Positions 25,096-33,589 of a stretch of DNA of 64,000 bases are shown in pieces; within the stretch, counting starts at the first letter, position 1, and each line of letters opens with the position of its first letter. Source of the DNA: a bacterium (GTDB lineage Bacteria; Myxococcota; UBA727; JAUIJE01). The stretch lies in the NCBI GenBank assembly GCA_030431455.1, contig JAUIJE010000006.1:248001-312000 (forward strand), read 5' to 3'. Below the pieces are notes generated by a model, which saw nothing but the letters and a program-made list of their open reading frames with translations, was not told where the DNA came from and did no database searches. Position numbers and translations under genes: made by a program.

Positions 25096-26246
25096 TCGCC
25101 GCAGGGTTGGCCGTCGTGTGCATCGGCGTGTCGGTGGGGCTCACCCTGCTCGGGGTATTTCGCGGGGGCAAGGACAGCGGCGCCCTCGTGGTGATCCACC
25201 CCGGCCGGACCCCGGCGGACCTGCCGATCATCATCCCCGCCCGCAACGAGGAAGAGCGCATCGGTGAGACCCTCGAGGCCCTGCGCGCCGACGACGATCC
25301 CCGGCTGCGGGTATTCGTGGTCGACGACAGCAGCACCGACGGGACCGCCGGCATCGTGCAGCAACATGCCGACCAAGACCCGCGCATCACCCTGCTCAGC
25401 GCCCCGGAAAAGCCGCCCCAGGCCTTCGGCAAACCTTGGGTGCAACATTGGGGCGCCGAACAAGTGGTCAAAGACCCCGACACCACGATCCTGTTTCTCG
25501 ACGCCGACGTCGTGCTCACCCCCGGCACCGCCGGGGGCCTGGTGCGCGCGTTCGAACAGGAGCAGGCGGGGGCGCTGTCGGTGGTGACCCAGGTGACCTA
25601 CGAGTCCTTGATCGAAGAGATGTTTGTGCCCCCGTTCTGGACCGCGGTGGGGGCGATGTATTCGGTGCCCAAGGTGCACGACGAACACGCGCCGGATGCC
25701 TTCCTCAACGGCCAGGCGATCGTGATCAAAAAGCGCACCCTCGACGACGTGGGCGGGTGGATCGCGATGGACGGCTGCGTGCTCGAGGACGTGGGTCTGG
25801 CCCACAAGCTCAAGGCAAAGGGCCACCGGCTGCGGTTGGCCCAGGGCCGGGACATGGTGAAGACCCGGATGTACCGCAGCTTCGAAGAGATCCGCGAGGG
25901 CTTCGGCAAGAACGCAGTGGCATTGGTGAAGTCACCGGCCAAGGCCGCGTTTGTCGGGGTGTTCGGTCTGTTGGTCTCGTTGTTGCCGTGGCTGGCCACC
26001 GGCTTGGCCGCGTTGTCGGGCCGACCCGATGTGCTCGCGGTGGCCCTCGGGGGCTGGGCGGTGGTGTTCGCCTCGCAAATGTGGCTGCGCACCAAGCTCG
26101 CGGCCCCGCGCTGGCCGGTCCTGGTGATCCCGATCTGCTATGCAGGGTTTTGTTATGTGCAGTGCCTCGCGGCCTGGCGCGCCTGGCGCGGCGGCGAGGT
26201 CACCTGGCGCGGGCGGCGTTATGCCGCCCGCGACGCGCTGCAATAG
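25092..26246 (+). CDS. Membrane glycosyltransferase family 2 (CrtQ/HpnB-like)
   Basis: A 384-residue GT2 enzyme. I place the start at the TTG at 25092 (TTGA overlap with the previous stop) because it gives a natural N-terminal membrane segment (LAVVCIGVSVGLTLLGVF) and AAGG(T)GGG lies just upstream; earlier codons in this frame read through the previous gene. The catalytic domain has PIIIPARNEEERIGETL, VVDDSSTDGTAG, the metal-binding LFLDADVVL and the acceptor-loop EDVGLAHKLKAKGH. Two or three C-terminal membrane helices follow (VFGLLVSLLPWLATGLAAL and onward). The layout matches carotenoid/hopanoid-associated transferases of the CrtQ and HpnB groups; the true acceptor is unknown. Confidence 0.9.
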   Translation: MIAAGLAVVCIGVSVGLTLLGVFRGGKDSGALVVIHPGRTPADLPIIIPARNEEERIGETLEALRADDDPRLRVFVVDDSSTDGTAGIVQQHADQDPRITLLSAPEKPPQAFGKPWVQHWGAEQVVKDPDTTILFLDADVVLTPGTAGGLVRAFEQEQAGALSVVTQVTYESLIEEMFVPPFWTAVGAMYSVPKVHDEHAPDAFLNGQAIVIKKRTLDDVGGWIAMDGCVLEDVGLAHKLKAKGHRLRLAQGRDMVKTRMYRSFEEIREGFGKNAVALVKSPAKAAFVGVFGLLVSLLPWLATGLAALSGRPDVLAVALGGWAVVFASQMWLRTKLAAPRWPVLVIPICYAGFCYVQCLAAWRAWRGGEVTWRGRRYAARDALQ

Positions 26247-26258
26247 CGCGGGGCCCGC

Positions 26259-28172
26259 TCAGCGACGACGCCGGCGCACCCGGCCCGCGACCACCATCAT
26301 CAACCCGATGGACAGGGCGGGCAGGCCAGAGGCGGGCACTTCGCTCGACGAGCAACCGCCCGCGAGCGGGGTCTGTCCGTCGGGGTCCTCGGTCTGGATG
26401 CGCACCTGGGGCTCGGGCTCGAACGTCGCCTCCGGTTCGCCCTCGGGCTGCGGCTCGGGTTGGGCTTCGGGCTCGGGCTGCGGCTCGGGTTGGGCCTCGG
26501 GCTCGGGCTGCGGTTCGGGTTGGGGCTCGGGCTCGGTGACGGTCACCGGCGACAGGCCGACCTGCACGGTGGTGGTCTCGCCGGGCACGATGAGCTCGTT
26601 CAACGACGCGGGCTCGTAGCCTTCGGCCGACACTTGGATGGCGATGTTGCCCGCGGGCAGGGTGAGCTCGGCCACCCCGTCGGCGTCGGTGCTGACGGGG
26701 ATGGCCCCGGTGATGTCGACGGTGGCGTTTTGGATGACGCCGGTGGGGCCGGCGTTCACGTCGAAGACGGTGAGGGACAGCGTGCCCTCGGTGAGGGGCT
26801 CGGGCTCGGGCTCGGGCTGCGGCTCAGGCTCGGGCACCACCGCGGGGGAGATGCCCATCGAGTTCCACACCGCGACGCCGGCGGTCACGGTCACGGTGTC
26901 GGACGCCGGGGCGAACCCGTCGAGGGCGACGGTGAGGGTGTAGTTGCCCGGCTCCGCGTCAAAGGACCAAAAACCGTCCCCCTCGCGCGACTCGGTGGTT
27001 TGCCCGTCGGACAGGGTGATGGTGGCGCCTTCGAGGCGCGCGCCGAGGTCGAGGCTTTGGCTCGCGTCGGTGGTGATGGACAGATCCCAGATCACGCCCT
27101 GCACCGTGCCCGTCGAGGTCGCGCCGTTGGCGATGTCGCGCAGGTCGGGCAAGCGGCTGTGCAGGTTGTCGCCCGGGCACGACGTGCTCTGCCCGGGGTT
27201 GTCGCGGTGGCCGATGACGGTGTTCCCGTTGACGTTGATGCCGTAATAGGACGCGAGCTTGCCGATGAGGTCCCCGCCGCCGTCGATCATCGCTTGCGGG
27301 GGGTTGACGGGGGCAAACGCGGATTGGGTGCAGGGGTCGACCCCAGGTTGGAAACACCCAATGAAACTGACCCCCAGGTTGTTGGTGTTGTTCCCCCCGA
27401 CGTGGGCCCCGAGGTATTTGGCCTCCCGCGCTTCCCAGCCTTGGCCGTCGCTGGTGACCATGAAGTGGTAGCCGATGTCGCACCAGCCGTTGGAGTCCAT
27501 GTGGTAGTTCTGAATGCCCCGCACCGCGGCCGGGTAGTTGCCCGAGCCGGTCGGGGTCACGGTGTGGTGCACCGAGATTTTGGTCTTGGTGGTGTTGAGC
27601 GACGAGCACAGCGTGGCCCGCGCGTTCCAGGCGGCGCGGTTGTTGACCCCGGAGATGGTGATCGCGTTTTGGGCTTGAGCGGTGCCGACCCCGTCGAGTT
27701 GCACGTCGACGTCGGGGGTCTCGATGCGGGCCGGGTCACCGGGCACGATCGCGTCGTAGGTCAGGTGGGTGATGAGCCCGGCTTGTTCGAGCGGCAACCG
27801 CACCTCGACCGCGGTGGAGATGACGTCGAGCTCGATCCGGCCGACCCGCATGTTGTCCTCGGCCCAGGTGAACTCCGCGGGCTGCCATGCGCCCCGGGGC
27901 TCGACGCTGCGCGCCGCGAGCTGCAGCACCACGTCCTCGGCGTGTTCGGCCACGTGCAACATGAACCCCACCCGGGTGGCGCCGTCGGGGGCGGCGAGCA
28001 CGGGCGAGACCTTCATGCCGTCGTCCAGACGGAAGCTCTCCATGAGTTTTTGGCCCGACACCACCCGTTCGGGGACCCGGTCCATGGGGGTGGGGTCCAG
28101 GGGTTGTCCGCAGGCGGCGAGCGCCAGGGCGGCCAGGGTCGAGACAAGAAGGGAGCGGGATGGGGTCTTCAT
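26259..28172 (-). CDS. Surface lipoprotein with PGRP/amidase_2 domain and two carboxypeptidase-regulatory-like modules
   Basis: A 637-residue protein. The N-terminus is a lipoprotein signal (STLAALALAAC). Residues about 190-330 form a peptidoglycan-recognition/N-acetylmuramoyl-alanine amidase domain with the zinc ligands visible: VHHTVTP, and later GHRDNPGQSTSCPGD with His and Cys; YHFMVTSDGQGWEAR and the GAHVGG stretch are family signatures. Two CarboxypepD_reg-like beta modules follow, separated by Pro-Glu-rich linkers, and the tail CSSSEVPASGLP, hydrophobic helix, RVRRRRR looks like a C-terminal anchor. The protein therefore has anchoring signals at both ends. It may bind or cut peptidoglycan, of self or prey; which one is not shown. 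Confidence 0.92.
   Translation of the reverse strand: MKTPSRSLLVSTLAALALAACGQPLDPTPMDRVPERVVSGQKLMESFRLDDGMKVSPVLAAPDGATRVGFMLHVAEHAEDVVLQLAARSVEPRGAWQPAEFTWAEDNMRVGRIELDVISTAVEVRLPLEQAGLITHLTYDAIVPGDPARIETPDVDVQLDGVGTAQAQNAITISGVNNRAAWNARATLCSSLNTTKTKISVHHTVTPTGSGNYPAAVRGIQNYHMDSNGWCDIGYHFMVTSDGQGWEAREAKYLGAHVGGNNTNNLGVSFIGCFQPGVDPCTQSAFAPVNPPQAMIDGGGDLIGKLASYYGINVNGNTVIGHRDNPGQSTSCPGDNLHSRLPDLRDIANGATSTGTVQGVIWDLSITTDASQSLDLGARLEGATITLSDGQTTESREGDGFWSFDAEPGNYTLTVALDGFAPASDTVTVTAGVAVWNSMGISPAVVPEPEPQPEPEPEPLTEGTLSLTVFDVNAGPTGVIQNATVDITGAIPVSTDADGVAELTLPAGNIAIQVSAEGYEPASLNELIVPGETTTVQVGLSPVTVTEPEPQPEPQPEPEAQPEPQPEPEAQPEPQPEGEPEATFEPEPQVRIQTEDPDGQTPLAGGCSSSEVPASGLPALSIGLMMVVAGRVRRRRR
26438..26545 (-). 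repeat. Pro-Glu/Gln linker repeat (PEPQPEPEAQ type)
   Basis: Imperfect tandem repeat, period about 30-36 bp, encoding Pro-Glu-Pro-Gln runs between the second beta module and the C-terminal anchor of the PGRP-domain protein. A shorter related linker is at about 26796-26838. Confidence 0.8.
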
Positions 28173-28586
28173 CGGTTCTCCTCACGCGCGCACACCGTAG
28201 GATGAGTATCCACATCGACGCACAGCGGTTGCGGTTGATCCATGGGTAGATGGGACCACCCCCCGCCCGGGCCGACAACAAAAAGCTCCTGACGATGGCC
28301 TGCCGCCAAACAGCGTAAGTATCTATAAAACAATAAGAATCAGTTCTTTCAGGGCGGCGGTGGGAGGTCCGCCCACACCCTGGGCCCGCGGGCCCGCGGG
28401 AGGCTCAATCACATTGTGGGCCCTCCGCGCGGGGCGGGAGCCCCCACCCGGACCGGCCGGGGCGACGCGGCCTGCGCAGCCCGGGGCCCGTGCAGTCACA
28501 TTGCCGCCCGCATTGTGCCGCCCGCATCGGGCGCGTCCGCGGGTGGGCGCCACACGCGCGCGGCCCCCGGTCAGGCCCGAACGCGC
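28173..28586. other. Intergenic region upstream of tRNA-Ser without a recognisable gene
   Basis: About 410 bp. An AT-rich island at 28312-28350 (contains TATAAAACAATAAG) stands out from the GC-rich surroundings and could hold the promoter of a short transcript or of the minus-strand amidase-like gene. A perfect 14-bp palindrome GGGCCCGCGGGCCC is at 28382-28395. I see no convincing open frame. Confidence 0.5.
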
Positions 28587-28615
28587 TTGACCTCCTCGGC
28601 CGGTGCGGCAGTCTG
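28587..28615 (+). promoter_or_regulatory. Possible tRNA-Ser promoter
   Basis: TTGACC (28587-28592), a 17-nt GC-rich spacer, then AGTCTG (28610-28615), 11 nt before the tRNA. The -35 is good and the -10 weak. Confidence 0.35.
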
Positions 28616-28626
28616 CGCACAGCCAC

Positions 28627-28716
28627 GGAGGGGTGGCAGAGCGGTTGAATGCACCGGACTTGAAATCCGGCGTGCCGGCAACGGTACCGTGGGTTCGAAT
28701 CCCACCTCCTCCGCCA
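28627..28716 (+). tRNA. tRNA-Ser(UGA)
   Basis: A 90-nt class II tRNA with encoded CCA. The acceptor GGAGGGG pairs with CTCCTCC, with discriminator G before CCA. The anticodon stem CCGGA/TCCGG closes the loop CTTGAAA, giving anticodon TGA. A long variable arm as expected for Ser and a T arm GTGGG-TTCGAAT-CCCAC follow. The last 19 nt of the gene are repeated twice more downstream in a 142-bp tandem repeat. Confidence 0.97.
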
Positions 28717-29040
28717 GCCATGACTTGCCATGGCGCCCGCGCAGAGGTGGGTGAGAACCCACGTGTCTGACGGCAGCGGCTCGCGGTGTGTGTTTCTTTC
28801 ACAATGCGACTGCCGCGCTTCCGTCAGACGTCCGGTGACAATCCCACCTCCTCCGCCAGCCATGGCTTGCCATGGCGCCCGCGCAGAGGTGGGTGAGAAC
28901 CCACGTGTCTGACGGCAGCGGCTCGCGGTGTGAGTTTTTTTCACAATGCGACTGCCGCGCTTCCGTCAGACGTCCGGTGACAATCCCACCTCCTCCGCCA
29001 GCCATGGCTTGCCATGGCGCCCGCGCAGAGGTGGGTGAGA
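28698..29040 (+). repeat. 142-bp tandem repeat beginning with the tRNA-Ser 3-prime end (2.4 copies)
   Basis: Copies begin at 28698 (inside the tRNA), 28840 and 28982; the spacing is exactly 142 bp each time and the third copy stops after about 59 bp. Each copy starts with the same 19 bases (AATCCCACCTCCTCCGCCA), the tRNA 3-prime terminus with CCA, and identity with the tRNA does not extend further upstream. Copies 1 and 2 differ at only a few positions. Each full unit can fold: in copy 2, GCCATGG-CTTG-CCATGGC (28859-28876), GTGGGT-GAGA-ACCCAC (28889-28904), and a long pairing GTCTGACGG (28907-28915) with CCGTCAGAC (28963-28971). Open frames across this stretch look like artefacts of the repeat. 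Confidence 0.93.
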
Positions 29041-29063
29041 AGCCGCGTGTCCCTTTTTGCGGC

Positions 29064-30821
29064 TCACCCCGTCAAATCGATCACGTCCGCGCCCGGCGAT
29101 GCCGCAAACAAGCGGTCGACGGCGCCCGCGCGCCGGAGCAAGACCCGGCGCTGGTTGGTGTAGCCCTTGTCGGTGGTTTCGCCGTCGTCGAGGGACAAGG
29201 GCTCGTCGAGCACGAGGGCCCGCGCCACCCGCTGGCTGTTGCCGGGGTGGGCCGCGTTGTGGGCCCGCAGGCCGGCCTCGACGCGGTCCCGCAGGGCCGT
29301 GGGATCCTGGTCGCGCGCGGCGGGGCTGGGGATCAGCAGCGCGCCCAGGGAAGGGCGGTCGTGGCCGGCGATGACACAATCCGACAGCATGGGCGAACAG
29401 GCTTCGACGATGGCGAGGCGCAACCCGCCGACGTTGACCCAGGTGCCGCTGGAGAGCTTGAAGTTCTCGCTGATCCGGCCGTCGAACCGCACGCCGGCGT
29501 TGGGGTCATCGGCGTCGACCAAGGCCCCGGCGTCGCCGGTGGGCAAAAAGCCGTCCGCGTCGCGCTCGACCGGGGTCATGCCGCCGCCGCGTTGCCAATA
29601 CCCGGGGGTGACGTGCGGGCCTTTGACCCGCAGCTCGAGCCGGTCGCCGACGGGGGCGAGCTTCAGCTCCACCCCGGGGACCGGTACGCCGAGGGTGCCG
29701 GAGGTGGTGGTGCGGAAATGGGCCGAGGTGGTCAGCGGGGCGGTCTCGGTCGAGCCCCAGGCCGAGGTGAAAAAGACGTCGCGTTTGCCCGCGGCGTCGG
29801 CCACCGCTTCGAGGCGTTTTCGCGTCGAGGGGCCGAGGGCGGCGGCGGCGTAAAAAAGCACCCGCAGGCGCCGAAACACCGCGCGCGCGAGGTCAGGGTC
29901 CTGCTCCAGGGCGAGCACCGCTTGGTCGAACCCCCGGGGCACGTTGAACCAGATGGTGGGGCCCACCTCGGCGAGGTTTCGCAGCGTGGTGTCGAGCAAC
30001 CCGGGCGCGGGGCGCCCCGCATCGATGTACAGCGTGCCCCGGTGGCGCAGCACCATGTGGAAGTTGTGGTTGCCGCCGAAGGTGTGGCTCCAGGGGAGCC
30101 AGTCGACGACCACGGGGGGCTCGTCGTCGAGAAATGGCCAGCACGCGGCCAGGCTCTCCTGGTTGGCGGTCAACATGCGGTGGGTGTTGATCACCCCTTT
30201 GGGGTCACCGGTTGACCCCGAGGTGAACAACACCTTGGCCACGGTGTCGGGCCCGATGTTCGCGCGGGGGGCCGCGGCACCGTCCGCCATCGCGCGGGCC
30301 ACCGCCGGGCCGTCGAGAACCTGCGTGTCCGCCATGCCAAGGGCCACAAGCGCCCCGTGGACCCGGCCCCGGTCGGCCGCGAACACCACCCCGGGTTGGA
30401 TCAGGTCGTGCACGTACCGCAGCCGCGCGAACGTCGACGTCGGGGCCGAGTACGCCGACGACACCGGCACCACCGGCGCGCCCACCCACATCGCGGCGAG
30501 GCCGACGACGGCGTGGTCGACGCCATTGTCGGACAGAATCATCACCGGGCGCGTGGCCTCGGCCCCGCGGTCCAGGAGCAACCGGGCGACGCGGCCGACC
30601 CCCTGGTGGACCGCGGCGTAGGTGAGGGTCCGCCAGGCCCCGTCCCCGCTGCGCTCGGCCAAGAACACCCGGTCTGGCGCGGCCTCGGCGGCCTGGTCCA
30701 ACCAAGACAGCACCGTCGGCGCCGGCGCGGGGAGCGCGGTGGTCGAGGCGAGGACGGTGCCGCCCGGACCCGAGGTCGCGCGGATCGAGGGGCGAAGCAA
30801 TCGCAGGGGGGTGGCGGTCAT
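29064..30821 (-). CDS. Feruloyl-CoA synthase-like acyl-CoA ligase
   Basis: A 585-residue ANL-superfamily enzyme that should activate a carboxylic acid to its adenylate and then the CoA thioester. The P-loop [17 protein letters not shown], the block [42 protein letters not shown] and the hinge-near Lys in [13 protein letters not shown] are all present. The [14 protein letters not shown] and TLYID blocks are particularly close to feruloyl-CoA synthases, which act on phenylpropanoid acids; an alternative is another aryl- or fatty-acid ligase. No vanillin or beta-oxidation partner is next to it. It is divergent from the GFA gene, with about 180 bp between. Confidence 0.9.
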   Translation of the reverse strand: MTATPLRLLRPSIRATSGPGGTVLASTTALPAPAPTVLSWLDQAAEAAPDRVFLAERSGDGAWRTLTYAAVHQGVGRVARLLLDRGAEATRPVMILSDNGVDHAVVGLAAMWVGAPVVPVSSAYSAPTSTFARLRYVHDLIQPGVVFAADRGRVHGALVALGMADTQVLDGPAVARAMADGAAAPRANIGPDTVAKVLFTSGSTGDPKGVINTHRMLTANQESLAACWPFLDDEPPVVVDWLPWSHTFGGNHNFHMVLRHRGTLYIDAGRPAPGLLDTTLRNLAEVGPTIWFNVPRGFDQAVLALEQDPDLARAVFRRLRVLFYAAAALGPSTRKRLEAVADAAGKRDVFFTSAWGSTETAPLTTSAHFRTTTSGTLGVPVPGVELKLAPVGDRLELRVKGPHVTPGYWQRGGGMTPVERDADGFLPTGDAGALVDADDPNAGVRFDGRISENFKLSSGTWVNVGGLRLAIVEACSPMLSDCVIAGHDRPSLGALLIPSPAARDQDPTALRDRVEAGLRAHNAAHPGNSQRVARALVLDEPLSLDDGETTDKGYTNQRRVLLRRAGAVDRLFAASPGADVIDLTG

Positions 30822-31000
30822 GGATTCACCTCGAGGGGCCGCGGGCCCCGTTGGCTATGCACAATAGACAACCTTAGCAGACTTGTGGGATCCGCGGGGC
30901 GGCGCCCGGGCGAGTCGCCGTGCGCCTGCGGCCCCGCGCAACCGGTGGCCTCGCCGCGGCCGGGCGCGGTAGCCTGGGCCGCACCTTGGTTGGAGACCCC

Positions 31001-31420
31001 ATGAGCGAACAGACGATCACCGGAAGCTGTGTGTGCGGGGCCGTCCGCTACGCGGCCACCCCGCCGTTTTTTGCGTTTCAGTACTGTCACTGCACGCGCT
31101 GCCGCAAGGCCAGCGGCACGGCCCACGCCACCAACCTGTTCGTGAAGACCGCACAGTTTCATTGGGTGGCGGGCGAGGACAACGTCCAGCGCTTTGACCT
31201 GCCCACGGCCAAGTACTGGAGCCACACGTTCTGCAAGACCTGCGGCTCGTCCACGCCGTGGTTGTCCCGCACCGGCAAGGCGGTGATCATCCCCGCGGGC
31301 ACCCTCGACGACGACCCGGGCATGGCCCCGGAGCGCAACATCTTCTTCGCTTCCCGCGCGAGTTGGTACGCGCACGCGGCGGACCTGGAGACGTTCGACG
31401 AGTCTCCGCCGCGAAGCTGA
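31001..31420 (+). CDS. GFA (glutathione-dependent formaldehyde-activating-like) family protein
   Basis: A 139-residue zinc-binding protein of the GFA/CENP-V fold. The zinc Cys motifs are all there: GSCVCGAVRY near the N-terminus, YCHCTRCRKASG and CKTCGSSTPW. Family members were first linked to the S-hydroxymethylglutathione reaction, but most have no proven activity. The start at 31001 gives the normal N-terminus (MSEQTITGSCVCGAV) and follows a GGAGA ribosome site. It is convergent with the LamG lipoprotein gene, with 3 nt between. Confidence 0.93.
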   Translation: MSEQTITGSCVCGAVRYAATPPFFAFQYCHCTRCRKASGTAHATNLFVKTAQFHWVAGEDNVQRFDLPTAKYWSHTFCKTCGSSTPWLSRTGKAVIIPAGTLDDDPGMAPERNIFFASRASWYAHAADLETFDESPPRS

Positions 31421-31423
31421 CGG

Positions 31424-32716
31424 TCACAGCCCTTCGATGTACAGCGCGTCGATTTCGCTTTGGCTCAGGGCCCGTTCGTACACGCGCACGTCGTCGATGT
31501 AGCCCGGGTACCCCGAGAACTCATCCGCGCTGGTCCCGCTGCAGAGGTTCCCGTCGGGCCAGGACCCGATGTAGAAGCGGCAGGTGTCCCCCGGCTGCAC
31601 GAAGGTGGTGGCGGGCATCGTGATGCCCGCCTGGGTCCCGTCGAGGTACACCGCGACCTCGGTCATGCCCGGGGCCACCCGCGACACCACCCCGACGATG
31701 AAGTGCCAACCCTCGCCGGGGTTGGCCCCGGTGCTCGGCCAGCTGTACGCGGTGGAGGCAAACAGGCCGTCTAGGTCGCCCATCACCACGCCGGATCCGG
31801 GCGAGAACAGGTTGAACCAATCCCCCTGGCCCATCAGCCGCACGTCGTTGCCCTGAAAGCCGCCCCCCACCGGCGCGTTGTTGATCCACAGCGCGTAGCT
31901 AAACGATTCGTTGAGCTCGATGTGGGGCGCGGACACGAGCGGAATCGATCCAGAGTCATTGTTGGCCCAAAAGTCGCGCGCCTTGTCCCCGAACCCGAAC
32001 CGATCGGTCTCGTACAGGTCCACGCCATCGCTGCTCAACGGAATGCCGCCGGCCACATCTTCGGTGGTGCCGTCGAACGGCACTTGCAGCACCAGCCCGT
32101 CGGTGGGCAGCCGGATCATCACCGGCCAGGTGTCCTCATCGCTCACCCCCATCCCGTCGCTGACCGACACCACGATGGTCACATCCATGGGCACCGCCCC
32201 GTACTCGTGCGTGTGGTTCGAGACCCCGTCGGTGGCCGCCACCATCTCCACCGCCGCGTCTCCCCAATCCAACTGCAGCTGCGCGGCCGACCCTGCGGTG
32301 TCGGTCACCGTCACCGTCAACGCCACGGTCAAACCATCCACCACAGGCTCATCGACCGCCACCGTGGGCCGGTCTCCGTCTCCATCTCCATCTCCATCTC
32401 CATCCCCGTCACCATCCCCGTCACCATCCCCGTCGCCGTCACCATCTCCATCTCCATCTCCATCTCCATCGCCGTCGCCATCGCCGTCGCCGTCCCCGTC
32501 TCCATCGCCGTCCCCGTCCCCGTCGCCGTCACCGTCGCCGTCCCCGTCCCCGTCGCCATCGCCGTCGCCATCCCCCGGCCCGGCGGCGCAGAACCCGTCG
32601 GTGCAGACTTCATCGTCCGCACAGTCGGACGCGGCGTTGCAGACGGTGGGACAGCCCCCCGCGCACATCACCGCCGCCATCACCAGCACGAACATCCCCA
32701 CCCGCCAACCGATCAT
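31424..32716 (-). CDS. Lipoprotein with Gly-Asp stalk, PKD-like and LamG-like domains
   Basis: A 430-residue lipoprotein: the signal MIGWRVGMFVLVMAAVMCAGGC is followed by a small Cys-rich knot (TVCNAASDCADDEVCTDGFC), a 68-residue Gly-Asp stalk, a PKD/Ig-like domain (PVVDGLTVALTVTVTD) and a C-terminal concanavalin/LamG-like jelly roll (VPFDGTTEDVAGG, FSYALWINN, YIDDVRVYERALSQSEIDALY). The last motif is the usual end of LamG_3 domains. Probably a carbohydrate- or matrix-binding surface protein; the ligand is unknown. It lies 16 nt behind the FlgO/TolB-like gene on the same strand. Confidence 0.9.
   Translation of the reverse strand: MIGWRVGMFVLVMAAVMCAGGCPTVCNAASDCADDEVCTDGFCAAGPGDGDGDGDGDGDGDGDGDGDGDGDGDGDGDGDGDGDGDGDGDGDGDGDGDGDGDGDGDGDGDGDGDGDRPTVAVDEPVVDGLTVALTVTVTDTAGSAAQLQLDWGDAAVEMVAATDGVSNHTHEYGAVPMDVTIVVSVSDGMGVSDEDTWPVMIRLPTDGLVLQVPFDGTTEDVAGGIPLSSDGVDLYETDRFGFGDKARDFWANNDSGSIPLVSAPHIELNESFSYALWINNAPVGGGFQGNDVRLMGQGDWFNLFSPGSGVVMGDLDGLFASTAYSWPSTGANPGEGWHFIVGVVSRVAPGMTEVAVYLDGTQAGITMPATTFVQPGDTCRFYIGSWPDGNLCSGTSADEFSGYPGYIDDVRVYERALSQSEIDALYIEGL
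32372..32575 (-). repeat. Gly-Asp hexanucleotide tract (34 units)
   Basis: 34 hexamers encode (Gly-Asp)34 directly after the N-terminal Cys-rich knot of the LamG lipoprotein. The opposite strand reads as Ser-Pro repeats, which is not a gene. Confidence 0.95.
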
Positions 32717-32732
32717 CGCGACCTCCTCGTCA

Positions 32733-33512
32733 TCATTCCCCCGCCGACAGCGCGGCGAGCGCGCCCCCGGTGATCACCGCCACCGCCCCGAGCACGGCCA
32801 CCGCCGCCCCGCCCGCGATCCCCACCGGCGCGACCTCGCGGACCTGGGTGGGGGCGCTGTTCTGCGTAAAATATACGTAGGTCGACGCGGCCGCGCCCCC
32901 CGCCCCGAGCACGACGGCGGCCACGCCGAGCACGGCTACGCCGCCCGCGGCATAGAGCGCCCACGGCGTGCCCTGCGCCTCGACGGGGGCGATGCCGTTC
33001 TCGGCGGCATGGACCGCCCGGGCCTCGGTCAAAAGAGGCCCCACCGCCTCGTCGAGCCGCGCGCCGACCTCGCCGATGTCGTCCGCTTGCAGCGCGGTGC
33101 GCTTCAGCGGCGTCACCCGCTCGACGTCGAGCAGGCTCATGTTCACCACCAGCTGCTCGCCCAGCGGGCTCACCCGGCCGAACACCACAAACCGCGCCCC
33201 CAGCGCCCCCGCCATCTCGGCCAAGCACACCGTGGTGCCCTCGCACCCCAGGGCCTGCTTTTGTCCCTCGAGCTCGACGAGGTTTTTGACGTCGGCGCTC
33301 GACAGCGCGACGAACCCGTCCGCCTGCGACACCCGGGTGGTGATCAGGTCGGTGAGGGTGCGGGCCACCCCGGGGTCGACCGCGTCGTCGTGCTCGAGCT
33401 CCACGATCAGAACCTGGATGGGCCCTGTCGCAGGGTCATCGGACGGCGCGGCCGCAGCCAGCGCGAGCAGAGGAAAAACAAACACAAAAAACCCCAGATC
33501 GTTGCGCCGCAC
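32733..33512 (-). CDS. Exported protein with FlgO/TolB-N-like domain and C-terminal membrane helices
   Basis: A 259-residue protein with a signal-like N-terminus (MRRNDLGFFVFVFPLLALAAA). Residues about 30-150 have the fold pattern of FlgO/CsgG/TolB-N-like domains: IQVLIVELEHD, an ARTLTDLITTRVSQADGF helix, and RFVVFGRVSPLGEQLVVNMSL. Such domains sit at the outer membrane or periplasm and often assist assembly of surface structures. The C-terminal third has two hydrophobic, Gly/Ala-rich segments (YAAGGVAVLGVAAVVLGAGG and IAGGAAVAVLGAVAVITGG). No specific role can be assigned. It is first in a two-gene unit with the LamG lipoprotein and divergent from the gene at 33590. Confidence 0.75.
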   Translation of the reverse strand: MRRNDLGFFVFVFPLLALAAAAPSDDPATGPIQVLIVELEHDDAVDPGVARTLTDLITTRVSQADGFVALSSADVKNLVELEGQKQALGCEGTTVCLAEMAGALGARFVVFGRVSPLGEQLVVNMSLLDVERVTPLKRTALQADDIGEVGARLDEAVGPLLTEARAVHAAENGIAPVEAQGTPWALYAAGGVAVLGVAAVVLGAGGAAASTYVYFTQNSAPTQVREVAPVGIAGGAAVAVLGAVAVITGGALAALSAGE

Positions 33513-33589
33513 CCTACCGCAAAGGCCCCGGGCCCGGCCACAGACCGATCTGCGGTGCCGCGCGTTGACACCTGCACCAGGAGGAACCG

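Noticed and set aside
28405-28944. Small open frames over the tRNA-Ser and its repeats
   Set aside because: They cross a structured tRNA on either strand and end up repeating the same peptide from the tandem copies.
28698-29040. The 142-bp repeat as CRISPR, insertion sequence or coding repeat
   Set aside because: There are no spacers between copies, no transposase and no inverted ends; open frames through it change between copies. The fixed start at the tRNA 3-prime end points to a tRNA-linked repeat.
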